Shown: one piece after another, positions 1-6,849 of the stretch | How the letters are laid out: each line of letters starts with the position of its first letter | Numbering within the stretch: the stretch's first letter is position 1 | DNA from: CAZDQL01 sp964507325 | GTDB lineage: Bacteria > Planctomycetota > UBA1135 > GCA-002686595 | NCBI GenBank assembly: GCA_964507325.1 | Contig: CAZDQL010000077.1 | Coordinates: forward strand, 1 to 30,433 | Direction of reading: 5' to 3' | DNA length: 30,433 nt | Notes under the pieces: model-generated | Databases searched by the model: none | Seen by the model: only the letters and a program-made list of their open reading frames with translations | Told to the model about the DNA's origin: nothing | Translations under genes and position numbers: made by a program

Positions 1-1
1 C

Positions 2-277
2 GGACCACCAGGACCACAAGGACACCAAGGCCATCAAGGACCCCAAGGACACCAAGGACGCCAAGGACGCCAAGGGCACGCCGCCATCGCCGCTGCCCTC
101 GAGGACTGCCAGGCGGTGATCACGCGTGGCATGGGCCCGCACCTGGCGGTCGACCTCGAGCGCGCGGGCATCGTGTCCCACTCGAGCGCCGCGCTCGACA
201 TCGACGAGGCCGCGCGTCAGTTCGCGCGCGGCGAGCTCCCGCGCCTGCAGATCGGGGAGGGCTGCGACGCCGGCTGA
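2..277 (+). CDS. NifX/NifB-type (dinitrogenase Fe-Mo cofactor) domain protein, 3' part
   Basis: The gene is cut by the left edge, so only about the last 91 codons are visible. From about position 80 the frame reads LEDCQAVITRGMGPHLAVDLERAG (shown in parts: EDCQAVITRGMGPHLA, then DLERAGI) and ends ARQFARGELPRL. This matches the second half of the NifX/NifB-C family, in which a 'D-C-x-V-I-x-x-G-M-G' strand-turn is followed by an 'eraGI' helix and a final G-x-L. Members bind or carry iron-sulfur/molybdenum clusters, or are orphan small proteins of unknown role. In relatives the linker before the 'DC' strand is often rich in His and Gly; here that place is taken by a 9-bp tandem repeat. In the open frame the repeat reads as Gly-x-Gln triplets with rare A-ending codons, while the next frame gives D-x-K triplets with only G/C third positions, so a frameshift near 72-98 is likely. 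Whether the gene is intact cannot be decided here. Confidence 0.6.
   Translation, partial: GPPGPQGHQGHQGPQGHQGRQGRQGHAAIAAALEDCQAVITRGMGPHLAVDLERAGIVSHSSAALDIDEAARQFARGELPRLQIGEGCDAG
3..74 (+). repeat. 9-bp tandem repeat, eight units
   Basis: Eight consecutive imperfect 9-base units with the consensus GACRCCAAG run from position 3 to 74, inside the coding region of the NifX-like gene. The units differ mostly in the middle codon. Read in the frame starting at position 3 they encode D-H-Q, D-H-K, D-T-K, A-I-K, D-P-K, D-T-K, D-A-K, D-A-K. Because the unit length is a multiple of three, gain or loss of whole units would not change the frame. The repeat may extend beyond the left edge. Confidence 0.85.
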
Positions 278-308
278 GGTCGGTCTCCCGACCCCCGGAC
301 TGCAAAGG

Positions 309-343
309 AGGCGGGGCGGCGTTCCTCGAACGCCGCCCCGCCT
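309..343. terminator. Strong hairpin between convergent genes, probable bidirectional terminator
   Basis: A perfect 16-bp inverted repeat (309-324 pairs with 328-343) with a 3-nt loop lies 31 bases after the stop codon of the NifX-like gene and 45 bases before the stop codon of the convergent secreted-protein gene. There is no T-tract on either side. Placement between two converging genes makes a shared terminator the natural reading. Confidence 0.75.
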
Positions 344-388
344 GATTCTCGCCGCAGCGTCAGGGGAGACGCCGGCGACGGTGGGAGA

Positions 389-1663
389 TCACTGGAAGAG
401 GATCTCCAGGCCGTCAGTGAAGTTGGAGGTCGAGCCCGGGTTCATGTCGCGGAACCAGCACTGGAAGTTCCAGGTCTCGCCGGGTTGCACCACGTAGGGG
501 CCCGACGGGGTCGGCATCTGGGTCAGGTCGAGCGTGGCCGAGAGCTCACCCGCGGCGCCCGTGCTGCCGAGGGTCGAGACGTGGCGTCCCGTGGAACCGC
601 CGAGGCACAGGTTGCCTTGACTGCCGCCGGGGTTGGCGACGAAGCCCTGGGTCTGGGAGTTCACGAAGTAGCCGAACTGGTTGACCGCCAGCTGGGTGGC
701 GTGCAGCGTCACGTCGTTGGCAGACACGACGTCGCTGCCGACCGCCGACATGACACCGGGCAAGCCGGAGGAGTTCAGGTTCGCCGGACCGCAGTAGTTG
801 GTGCCGATGGTGCTCGGACCACCGATGGCGACCTCCAGGTCGTAGCCGTTGCAGTTGCTGGTGCTGTTCGTGTAGACGTAGACCTGCAGCACCACCGCCA
901 GGGCGGCCCCGGTGCCGTTGGTGTAGCTCAACACCTCGTCGTCGGTGACGGAGGTGCCCTCCGCGAGTCCGGTGCCCACACCGCCACCGCACGCCGTGGC
1001 GTCGTACAGGATGATGTCGAGGTCGCCGTCGTCATCGACGAAGTAGGCGGTCACGTCGATCGTCTCGCCGTCCGCCAGCGTGTAGGTGTAGAAGTCGTGG
1101 TCGGTCTTGAAGACCTGCAGGCCGGTGGTCAGCCCCAACGGGCCGGTGATCGCGGTCGCGCAGTCGTCGTTGTCCTCGAGCCCATCGTCGGGAGTGGTCA
1201 GGCAGGGATCGGGGTTGATCGCCACGTCGAGGTCGTAGTAGTTACAGTCGTTCGTGGAGCCTGAGTAGACGTAGATGTTCAGCACCACGTCCATCGTGGC
1301 GCCGCTGCCGTTGTAGTACGTGACGTCCTCGCTGTCGCCCGTCGACGCGGAGGAGTCCAGGGTGGTCGTGCAGGTGTCCTCGGTCAGCCGGATGTCGATG
1401 TCGCCGTCGGCGTGCGTGAAGGCCACGCTGGCGTCGAAGTAGTCACCCGCCGCGAGGGTGAACTTGAAGTAGTCGGGATCGGTGGCGCTCTTCTCGACGT
1501 AGAGGCCGGGATAGCTGCCGGCAGTGAGCGCCCAAGCGGACGCGCAGTCGTCGTTGTCCTCGAAGGCGTCCTCGGTGCCGGGGCATTGGGCCGCCAACGG
1601 GGCAGCGAGGAGCAACGCCATAGCGGGGATCGCCAGAGTCGGGAGCAGACGTGAAGTTCGCAT
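389..1663 (-). CDS. Secreted protein with two PPC-like domains and a C-terminal adhesin-like domain
   Basis: A 424-residue exported protein. The ATG at 1663 is chosen because it starts a typical signal peptide: basic MRTSR, a hydrophobic stretch to about residue 22, then a plausible cut at LAA|Q near 25. Upstream in-frame codons encode non-signal sequence. Residues about 31-149 and 158-280 are two copies of a beta-sandwich resembling bacterial pre-peptidase C-terminal (PPC) domains: each begins with E-D-N-D-D-C, has a D-x-D-Y/F-Y motif, and ends Y-D-L-[DE]-V-A-I. Residues about 288-424 form a separate domain (YCGPANLNSSG, NQFGYFVNS, SQGNLCLGG, GETWNFQCWFRD, TSNFTDGLE) of a kind I recall at the C-termini of many secreted planctomycete proteins; its function is unknown to me. 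Cysteines are regularly paired, consistent with disulfides outside the cytoplasm. No enzyme motif is visible; a surface or matrix protein is the likeliest role. Confidence 0.8.
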   Translation of the reverse strand: MRTSRLLPTLAIPAMALLLAAPLAAQCPGTEDAFEDNDDCASAWALTAGSYPGLYVEKSATDPDYFKFTLAAGDYFDASVAFTHADGDIDIRLTEDTCTTTLDSSASTGDSEDVTYYNGSGATMDVVLNIYVYSGSTNDCNYYDLDVAINPDPCLTTPDDGLEDNDDCATAITGPLGLTTGLQVFKTDHDFYTYTLADGETIDVTAYFVDDDGDLDIILYDATACGGGVGTGLAEGTSVTDDEVLSYTNGTGAALAVVLQVYVYTNSTSNCNGYDLEVAIGGPSTIGTNYCGPANLNSSGLPGVMSAVGSDVVSANDVTLHATQLAVNQFGYFVNSQTQGFVANPGGSQGNLCLGGSTGRHVSTLGSTGAAGELSATLDLTQMPTPSGPYVVQPGETWNFQCWFRDMNPGSTSNFTDGLEILFQ

Positions 1664-1770
1664 GGGTGCAGTGCAGGAGTTGTGTCGTCTCGCCGTGGGA
1701 CGGCGGAAAAGAAAGCAGCCGTCGCCGGCTGTGATGCGGATTCTGCCATGGGGCCACCACTCCGTGTGAC

Positions 1771-1791
1771 TCGAGACGCCGGCGGTCTCGA
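1771..1791 (-). terminator. 7-bp hairpin downstream of the transglutaminase gene
   Basis: A perfect 7-bp inverted repeat (1771-1777 with 1785-1791) with a 7-nt loop lies 50 bases beyond the stop codon of the TgpA-like gene, within the 178-base gap before the secreted-protein gene. It has no T-tract and could be a weak terminator or a regulatory hairpin in the leader of the next gene. The rest of the gap shows no convincing promoter or ribosome-binding site. Confidence 0.3.
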
Positions 1792-1841
1792 TTCGCGACA
1801 GCTCTCGAGCAAGTGATCTGCAAGCTGCGCGGGCCCGCGCC

Positions 1842-4043
1842 CTAATGCACTCCGCTCCGCTCCCTGGCCTGCGACTGGTCGAGGTCCTTGACCACCCCTT
1901 CGACGAAGCGCAGCTCGCCTGCCTCCAAGGCCTGACCACCGAAACGGGCGCGGTAGTAGAGCTCGATCACCTCGCCCACTGCCGCGAAGGCCGCGCCCGG
2001 GACGCGCGCCACCTGACGGGCGAACTCGCGTTGCGTCTGTCCCCTCCGTCGCCGGTGGCCGTGCGCCGACAGGGCTCGCAGGAGCTCCCGGTACAACCCG
2101 TGGGTCGCCGGGGGCAGGACGGGGGAGGGGGCACCGTGCCCCTCGACGCGCCGCCGCCTGGCGAAGAGGAAGTGCAGCGCGAGGAACCCCAGGGCGCTGG
2201 GCAGGAGCCAGAGGGAGGGGGTGCCCTCGAGGATCTCGAGCGGCGCCACGGCCAGCGCCCGCAACACGTCCCCCAGGGAGCCCCGCTCGCCGCCCGTGGA
2301 GAGCCAGCGCTCCAGCTCCGAGGTCAGCCGCGCTTCCCACGTCTCCTCCACCTCCGCATCGTCGACGTCGCTGGAGAGGGAGCCGCCCACCTCGGGAGGG
2401 GTGGGGTCGAAGGTCACCCATCCGACCCCTTCGAAGGCCACCTCGAGCCAGGCGTGGGCGTCCCGCTCACGCACGATCCAACGGCCCTCCGACTCCGACC
2501 ACTCGTGAGCCAGGAAGCCCGTGGCGACCCGCGTCGGAATGCCCCGCGTGCGCAGGATCAGAGCCGAGGCGGAGGCGAAGTAGGTGCAGTAGCCGCGGCG
2601 CTCTTCCAGGAAGGAGGCCAGCGCCTCCGGGCCCCCGAAGCCGAGTCCGCTGCGCTCGTAGCTGAAATCCCGGCGCAGGTGCTCGACCACGGAGCGCACG
2701 CGGTCGTAGTCGCTGGTCCCGCCATCGATCCAGAGCCGGGCGTACTCCTCGATCCACGGCAAGGCCGGCGATCCGGCGGGGAGCTGCAGATAGCGCTCGT
2801 GGACCCCCCCCGCCCGGGTGGCGCGCAGGGTGCGGGCCGAGAGGGGGCGCTCGAGCTGACGCAGCTCGTAGTCGAACCACTCCTCGCTCGGACCCACCGC
2901 GAACTGCACGCGGTCGGGGTCGTAGCGCATGCGCGGCAAGCTGACCGCCAGGAGGGGGTGGGGGGCCACCACCAGGGCCCAGCCCCGCTGCCCCCCCAGG
3001 CTGCGCCTGCGCATGCGCACGGCGTAGTCGCGGGTGGGCGTCCCCGGCCCCACGGCGCGCAGCCAGGTCCAGCCGTCGAGCGCACCATCGTCTCCATCGC
3101 GGTAGACCGGCGGCACGCGCCGATCGCCAAGACGCACGCTGGCGGCGGTGAAGGTGTCGAGGACCGTGTGTCTGAGGTAGACCGAGCGCGCGCGCGGGCC
3201 TCCCGCCAGGGGTCGCAGGTACAGCGTCGGCTCGTCGCTGGTCGCCAGGGCGGGGCCACCGTCCAGGGCCACCTCGGCGGTGAAGTCCCCGGGGCGTCCA
3301 CCCCCTCTCCCGGCGCGCCCGCCCTCCCCACCTGAATCCGCTCGGTCGGCTCCACCCGCATCGGGCTGGAGGGGGACGGGGGGGAGGGGACCGTCGTCCG
3401 CGGTCCCGTCCAGCACCACCGTCAAGAGCAGGAAGAGGGTCGCGGAGAGCGCCAACAGGCACACCCCGAGAGGCAGGGCGTAGAGGAGCCGCCGCCGCAG
3501 GGCCGCGGCGCTCTCCACCGCCGGCTTGCGGTGCCCCAGGCGGCGCCGAGCGCGCCGGCTGCTCGAGAGGACGAGCACCACGACGGCGGCCAGGCCGCTG
3601 GCGGGCAGGAGGGCCAAGAGCACCCCCGAGGGCGCGTAGGCCAGGGCGATCACCACCGTCAACGGGGAGGCGGCGCTGGCGCGCGCCGCTCCCCCGCCAT
3701 CCCCGCTGGCCAAGAGCAGGTGCCCCTGCACCAGGAGCAGGGGCCCGAAGAGCAGGGCGTCGACCACCGGCGTCGGCAACAGGAAGAGGGGCAGCGCCTC
3801 GCAGAGCGGCACGCAGCGCGCCAAGAGCGGCCCGATGCGGGGGACGCGCCCCACGAGTCGACCCAGCGCCACGCCCCCCAGCGGGGCGAACACCAGCCAG
3901 GTCAGACAGAGCACCGCGCGCGGCCACGCCTCCGGTGGGGTCAGTCGGTCGACGAGGACTGCCGCCGCCGCCGACCAACCCAGGACGGCGCAGGCCACCA
4001 GGGCTGCGCCCAGGGCCCTCTTGTGGCTCTCGCGTGTCGTCAC
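1842..4043 (-). CDS. TgpA-like membrane transglutaminase (DUF3488/transglutaminase core/DUF4129)
   Basis: A 733-residue membrane protein. The N-terminal 210 residues contain several hydrophobic segments (about 10-32, 44-62, 85-110, 126-160, 187-210). A low-complexity Gly/Arg/Asp linker (about 225-252) leads to an extracytoplasmic region with a transglutaminase-like cysteine-protease fold: the triad is Cys486 in RRGYCTYF, His530 in RDAHAW and Asp546 in TFDPTPP. A further membrane segment (about 609-626) is followed by a cytoplasmic DUF4129-like tail (YRELL, G-x-T-x-x-E-F, ELYYRARFGG). The start is GTG at 4043, which overlaps the upstream DUF58 stop as GTGA; the open frame continues upstream but there it is antisense-phase sequence of the DUF58 gene. 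The trio with DUF58 and MoxR is widespread; TgpA is essential in Pseudomonas aeruginosa, but its substrate is unknown. Confidence 0.88.
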   Translation of the reverse strand: MTTRESHKRALGAALVACAVLGWSAAAAVLVDRLTPPEAWPRAVLCLTWLVFAPLGGVALGRLVGRVPRIGPLLARCVPLCEALPLFLLPTPVVDALLFGPLLLVQGHLLLASGDGGGAARASAASPLTVVIALAYAPSGVLLALLPASGLAAVVVLVLSSSRRARRRLGHRKPAVESAAALRRRLLYALPLGVCLLALSATLFLLLTVVLDGTADDGPLPPVPLQPDAGGADRADSGGEGGRAGRGGGRPGDFTAEVALDGGPALATSDEPTLYLRPLAGGPRARSVYLRHTVLDTFTAASVRLGDRRVPPVYRDGDDGALDGWTWLRAVGPGTPTRDYAVRMRRRSLGGQRGWALVVAPHPLLAVSLPRMRYDPDRVQFAVGPSEEWFDYELRQLERPLSARTLRATRAGGVHERYLQLPAGSPALPWIEEYARLWIDGGTSDYDRVRSVVEHLRRDFSYERSGLGFGGPEALASFLEERRGYCTYFASASALILRTRGIPTRVATGFLAHEWSESEGRWIVRERDAHAWLEVAFEGVGWVTFDPTPPEVGGSLSSDVDDAEVEETWEARLTSELERWLSTGGERGSLGDVLRALAVAPLEILEGTPSLWLLPSALGFLALHFLFARRRRVEGHGAPSPVLPPATHGLYRELLRALSAHGHRRRRGQTQREFARQVARVPGAAFAAVGEVIELYYRARFGGQALEAGELRFVEGVVKDLDQSQARERSGVH

Positions 4044-5161
4044 GCCCGCACCTCGACGCTGCGCGACCAGCCTGCCCCCTCGTTCACGTCGAGCACGACC
4101 GCACCCTCCGGCCTGCCGGCATCCTCTCCGCTGCCGGCCAGGACGACCACCGGTACGGAACGGTCGCGGCCGTTCAGTGCCCGGTAGAGCGAGGCGCTGG
4201 GGTCGCCCACGCTGGGTGCGACCTCGGCCAGGGCGCTCAACATCGCCAGCAGAGCGGCACGGCCGCAGCCGGCGTCCAGGTGCTGGACCTCGTCCCCGAC
4301 CAGGCTCAGGGCCACGGGTCGACCGAGACGCGAGAAGTGATCCAGCAGGGTGGCCGCCAGACAGACGGCGCGTTCGAACTCCGGCGAGCGGTGGCTGCGG
4401 GCGAGCGTCACGACGTGAGTGACCAGCACGACCCGTACCGAGCGCTGGTCGTCGCTCTCCAGCTCGCGCGTCAAGAGGCGCCCCCGGCGGGCCGAGAGCT
4501 TCCACGCGATGCCGCGCAGCGACTCCCCCGCGCGCCAGTCGCGCAGGGCGTGGAAGTCGCCGCTGCCGCCCCGCCGCAAGGCGCTCTCCTGGTCCAATCC
4601 GCCGGAGGTCGGCAGGTGCGGGGCGAGGTAGCCCAGGCGCAGGATGCGGGGCAGCACCAGCAGGTCGAGCTCCAGCTCGTACTCGGCCTGGGCGGTGAAG
4701 AGGCCCAGGGGGAAGTCGGACTCGAGCGTGACCCTGAGCCCCCGCTTGCGACCGCGCTCGTGGAAGCGTGGCGTGCAGCGCACGCGCAGCGCCTCACCCG
4801 GTTGGAGCTCGCCCACGTGCCCGGTGGGGGCCGAGCTGCCCCAGCGGCCGTCGTGGACCGTGAAGAGCAGATCCCGCGCGGTCAGCCAACCGCGGTGCGA
4901 GACCTCCAGCTCGAGCGTGGAGCCGATCCCCGAGAAGGTGGTCAGCTCCGCAGGGCCCGCGAGCCGGAGGCGCCCCAGGTGCCAGTAGCTGAGCAGGGCC
5001 GAGAGCGCCATCAGGGCCAGGCCGGCCCCCGCGACCAGACCCAAGGGCTCGGTGCCCGCCCAGGTGAAGACGATCGACAGGGTCGTGACGCCGCTCGCGA
5101 GGACGACCCCGAAGTTGGCGCGCAGGCGCCTGCGTCGCGCGGGTCGCGGCTCCGGTCTCAC
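4040..5161 (-). CDS. DUF58 domain protein (von Willebrand-like, MoxR partner)
   Basis: A 373-residue protein with two N-terminal membrane helices (about 19-35 and 41-60), then a beta-rich region, then the DUF58 hallmark GDFHALRDWRAGESLRGIAW at 201-220. The hydrophobic strand VRVVLVTHVVTL follows, as expected for the start of a vWA-like fold, although the metal-site DxSxS sequence is not obvious. DUF58 proteins are encoded next to MoxR ATPases and are thought to be their clients or partners. The start is GTG at 5161, 16 bases after the moxR stop codon; an ATG overlapping the moxR stop is in another frame. The 3' end overlaps the transglutaminase gene by four bases, so the two are probably translationally coupled. 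Confidence 0.88.
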   Translation of the reverse strand: MRPEPRPARRRRLRANFGVVLASGVTTLSIVFTWAGTEPLGLVAGAGLALMALSALLSYWHLGRLRLAGPAELTTFSGIGSTLELEVSHRGWLTARDLLFTVHDGRWGSSAPTGHVGELQPGEALRVRCTPRFHERGRKRGLRVTLESDFPLGLFTAQAEYELELDLLVLPRILRLGYLAPHLPTSGGLDQESALRRGGSGDFHALRDWRAGESLRGIAWKLSARRGRLLTRELESDDQRSVRVVLVTHVVTLARSHRSPEFERAVCLAATLLDHFSRLGRPVALSLVGDEVQHLDAGCGRAALLAMLSALAEVAPSVGDPSASLYRALNGRDRSVPVVVLAGSGEDAGRPEGAVVLDVNEGAGWSRSVEVRA

Positions 5162-5177
5162 GGGTCGGGCTCGGCCA

Positions 5178-6134
5178 TCAGTCGGGGACGGGGACGCCCT
5201 CGACCAGCTCCGCCATCAACGCGTCGGTCGCGTCGGCCCCGGGGGCGAGGTTCAAGGCGGCGCGCTCCGCTGGCACGACCCGGTGGGCGAGGACCGGTAC
5301 GGCCATGCGCTTGACGTCGTCCGGGACGCAGTAGTCGCGTCCCTCCAGGCGGGCCATCGCCTGGGCCGCGCGCTGCAGGCCGAGGGCGGCTCGGGGGCTG
5401 GCCCCCAGGAGGAAGGGACCGCCCGCGCGGGTGACTGCCACGATCGCCAAGACGTAGTCGAGGAGCGACTCCTCGACCCGCACCGCGCGCACCTCCTGGA
5501 TCAGATGCACCAAGTCGGCGCGCGAGAGCACGGGGCGCAGCTCGTCGAGGGGGTGACGCTCCCGTTGGGAGCACAGGATGCGGCGCTCGAAATGCGCTTC
5601 GGGGTAGCCCAGACGCACGCGCATCAGGAAGCGATCGAGCTGGGACTCGGGCAGGGGGTAGGTGCCCTCGAACTCGAGCGGGTTCTGGGTGGCGATCACC
5701 AAGAAGGGGCTGGGCAGCTCCCGGGTCTCGCCCTCGATCGTGACGTGCCCGGTGTTCATCGCTTCCAGCAGCGCGGACTGGGTCCGCGGCGGCGCGCGGT
5801 TGAGCTCGTCCGCCAGCACGACGTTGGCGAAGATCGGACCGGGGTGGAACCGGAACTCGCCCTCCCGCGGGTCGTGGGTGGAGAGCCCCAAGACGTCGGA
5901 GGGCAGGAGATCCGAGGTGAACTGGATGCGGCTGAAGCTCTGGTCGACCGTGCGCGCCAAGGCGCGGGCCAGGGTGGTCTTGCCGGTCCCCGGGACGTCC
6001 TCCAAGAGCAGGTGCCCTTCGGCCAAGAGCCCCGCCACGACCAGCGCGATCGCCTCGTCCTTGCCGAGGATCACCTCCCCGATGCTGGAGAGCAGCGCAG
6101 GGAGCTTGGTACTGACGGGGGTCTCGAGGGTCAT
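5178..6134 (-). CDS. MoxR-family AAA+ ATPase
   Basis: A 318-residue cytoplasmic AAA+ ATPase of normal family length. It has the Walker A motif DVPGTGKTT (about 46-54), a Walker B motif VVLADELNRA (105-114), the sensor ATQNP (148-152), and the MoxR signature EGTYPLPESQLDRF around 156-169. MoxR proteins act as chaperone-like remodelers that help mature or activate partner proteins, often ones with vWA domains. It is the first gene of the moxR-DUF58-transglutaminase set, and the two partners follow immediately. A TATCCT sequence lies only 4 nt before the ATG and there is no Shine-Dalgarno sequence, so either the transcript starts at or inside the codon, or initiation is different from other genes here. 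Confidence 0.93.
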   Translation of the reverse strand: MTLETPVSTKLPALLSSIGEVILGKDEAIALVVAGLLAEGHLLLEDVPGTGKTTLARALARTVDQSFSRIQFTSDLLPSDVLGLSTHDPREGEFRFHPGPIFANVVLADELNRAPPRTQSALLEAMNTGHVTIEGETRELPSPFLVIATQNPLEFEGTYPLPESQLDRFLMRVRLGYPEAHFERRILCSQRERHPLDELRPVLSRADLVHLIQEVRAVRVEESLLDYVLAIVAVTRAGGPFLLGASPRAALGLQRAAQAMARLEGRDYCVPDDVKRMAVPVLAHRVVPAERAALNLAPGADATDALMAELVEGVPVPD

Positions 6135-6183
6135 GGGAAGGATAGGGTGGCGGCGCCACCGGGTTACGGATGGCGTCGAGGCC

Positions 6184-6783
6184 TCAGTCCTTGCGAATCA
6201 TCGACAGGAACTCCCTGCGCGTCGAGGCGTTGCGCCGGAAGTAGCCCGTCATCCTGCTGGTCAGCGTCACCGACGACGGCTTCAGGACCCCGCGGCTCGT
6301 CATGCACTGGTGGGCGGCCTCGATCACCACCGCCACGCCCTTGGGCTGCAGTACGCGGTCGATGGTGTCCGCGACCTGCACGGTGAGCTTCTCCTGGACC
6401 TGCAGCCTGCGCGCGTAGATTTCCACCACCCGCGCGAGCTTGGAGAGCCCCACGATCCTGTGGTCCGGCAGGTAGGCCACGTGGGCCTTGCCGATGAAGG
6501 GCACCATGTGGTGCTCGCAGTGGGAGTGCAGGTCGATGTCGCGCACCGTGATCATCTCGTCGTAGCCGTCGATCTCCTCGAATGTCCTGCGCAGGACATC
6601 CTCGGGGTCCTGGGAGTAGCCCCAGAAGAACTCCTCGTAGGCGCGCGCCACCCGCCTGGGCGTATCGCGCAGTCCCTCGCGCTCGGGGTCGTCCCCGCTC
6701 CAGGCGAGAAGGGTGCGCACGGCGGCTTCGGCCTCCTCGCGCGTGGGACGCGGGACCTCCTTCAGATCACGGTCGTCTGACAT
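6184..6783 (-). CDS. folE: GTP cyclohydrolase I
   Basis: A 199-residue enzyme converting GTP to 7,8-dihydroneopterin triphosphate, the first step of tetrahydrofolate (or queuosine-type) biosynthesis. Zinc ligands are Cys89 and His92 in SHCEHHMVPF and Cys160 in HQCMTSRGV; the GLSKLAR and QVQEKLT motifs of the active-site region are present. Length and motifs match the standard FolE type (IA). The gene is divergent from cysS over 66 bases and is followed by moxR after 49 bases, without a shared theme. No Shine-Dalgarno site precedes the ATG; a TAGGCT box sits 8 nt upstream, so the mRNA may be leaderless. folP and metF elsewhere in the window supply other folate steps. Confidence 0.96.
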   Translation of the reverse strand: MSDDRDLKEVPRPTREEAEAAVRTLLAWSGDDPEREGLRDTPRRVARAYEEFFWGYSQDPEDVLRRTFEEIDGYDEMITVRDIDLHSHCEHHMVPFIGKAHVAYLPDHRIVGLSKLARVVEIYARRLQVQEKLTVQVADTIDRVLQPKGVAVVIEAAHQCMTSRGVLKPSSVTLTSRMTGYFRRNASTRREFLSMIRKD

Positions 6784-6791
6784 GGGGCGAC

Positions 6792-6797
6792 AGCCTA
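6792..6797 (-). promoter_or_regulatory. Putative -10 box of folE (leaderless start)
   Basis: On the minus strand this reads TAGGCT, ending 8 nt before the folE ATG. With the usual 6-8 nt between a -10 box and the transcription start, the mRNA would begin at or next to the start codon. No good -35 element is seen. The same arrangement occurs at several other first genes in the window. Confidence 0.45.
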
Positions 6798-6810
6798 ACC
6801 GGGATCCGCC

Positions 6811-6839
6811 GTGAGAGAGATCCGCCCGCCTGCTATCCT
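6811..6839 (+). promoter_or_regulatory. Putative cysS promoter (leaderless start)
   Basis: GTGAGA at 6811-6816 (4 of 6 matches to TTGACA) and TATCCT at 6834-6839 are separated by 17 bases, and TGC precedes the -10 box like an extended -10. The cysS ATG begins 10 nt after the box and no Shine-Dalgarno site is present, which suggests a transcript with little or no leader. Confidence 0.5.
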
Positions 6840-6849
6840 GCGCGCCGCC

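Noticed and set aside
3..74. CRISPR-like or origin iteron array at the left edge
   Set aside because: The units are 9 bp, contiguous and in coding sequence, without spacers; they are codon-level repeats.
2..100. A collagen-like Gly-x-Gln domain at the left edge
   Set aside because: The Gly triplets use A-ending codons almost throughout, unlike the rest of the window, so this reading frame is probably not the one that was selected; kept only as part of the frameshift finding.
1842..4505. A 154-codon N-terminal extension of the transglutaminase reaching back into the DUF58 gene
   Set aside because: The extra part is out-of-phase DUF58 sequence; the GTGA overlap at 4040-4043 and the start of the membrane segment fix a GTG start at 4043.
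3935..5314. A 459-codon plus-strand frame antisense to the DUF58 gene
   Set aside because: No conserved motif and low-complexity composition; the minus-strand DUF58 signature is unambiguous.
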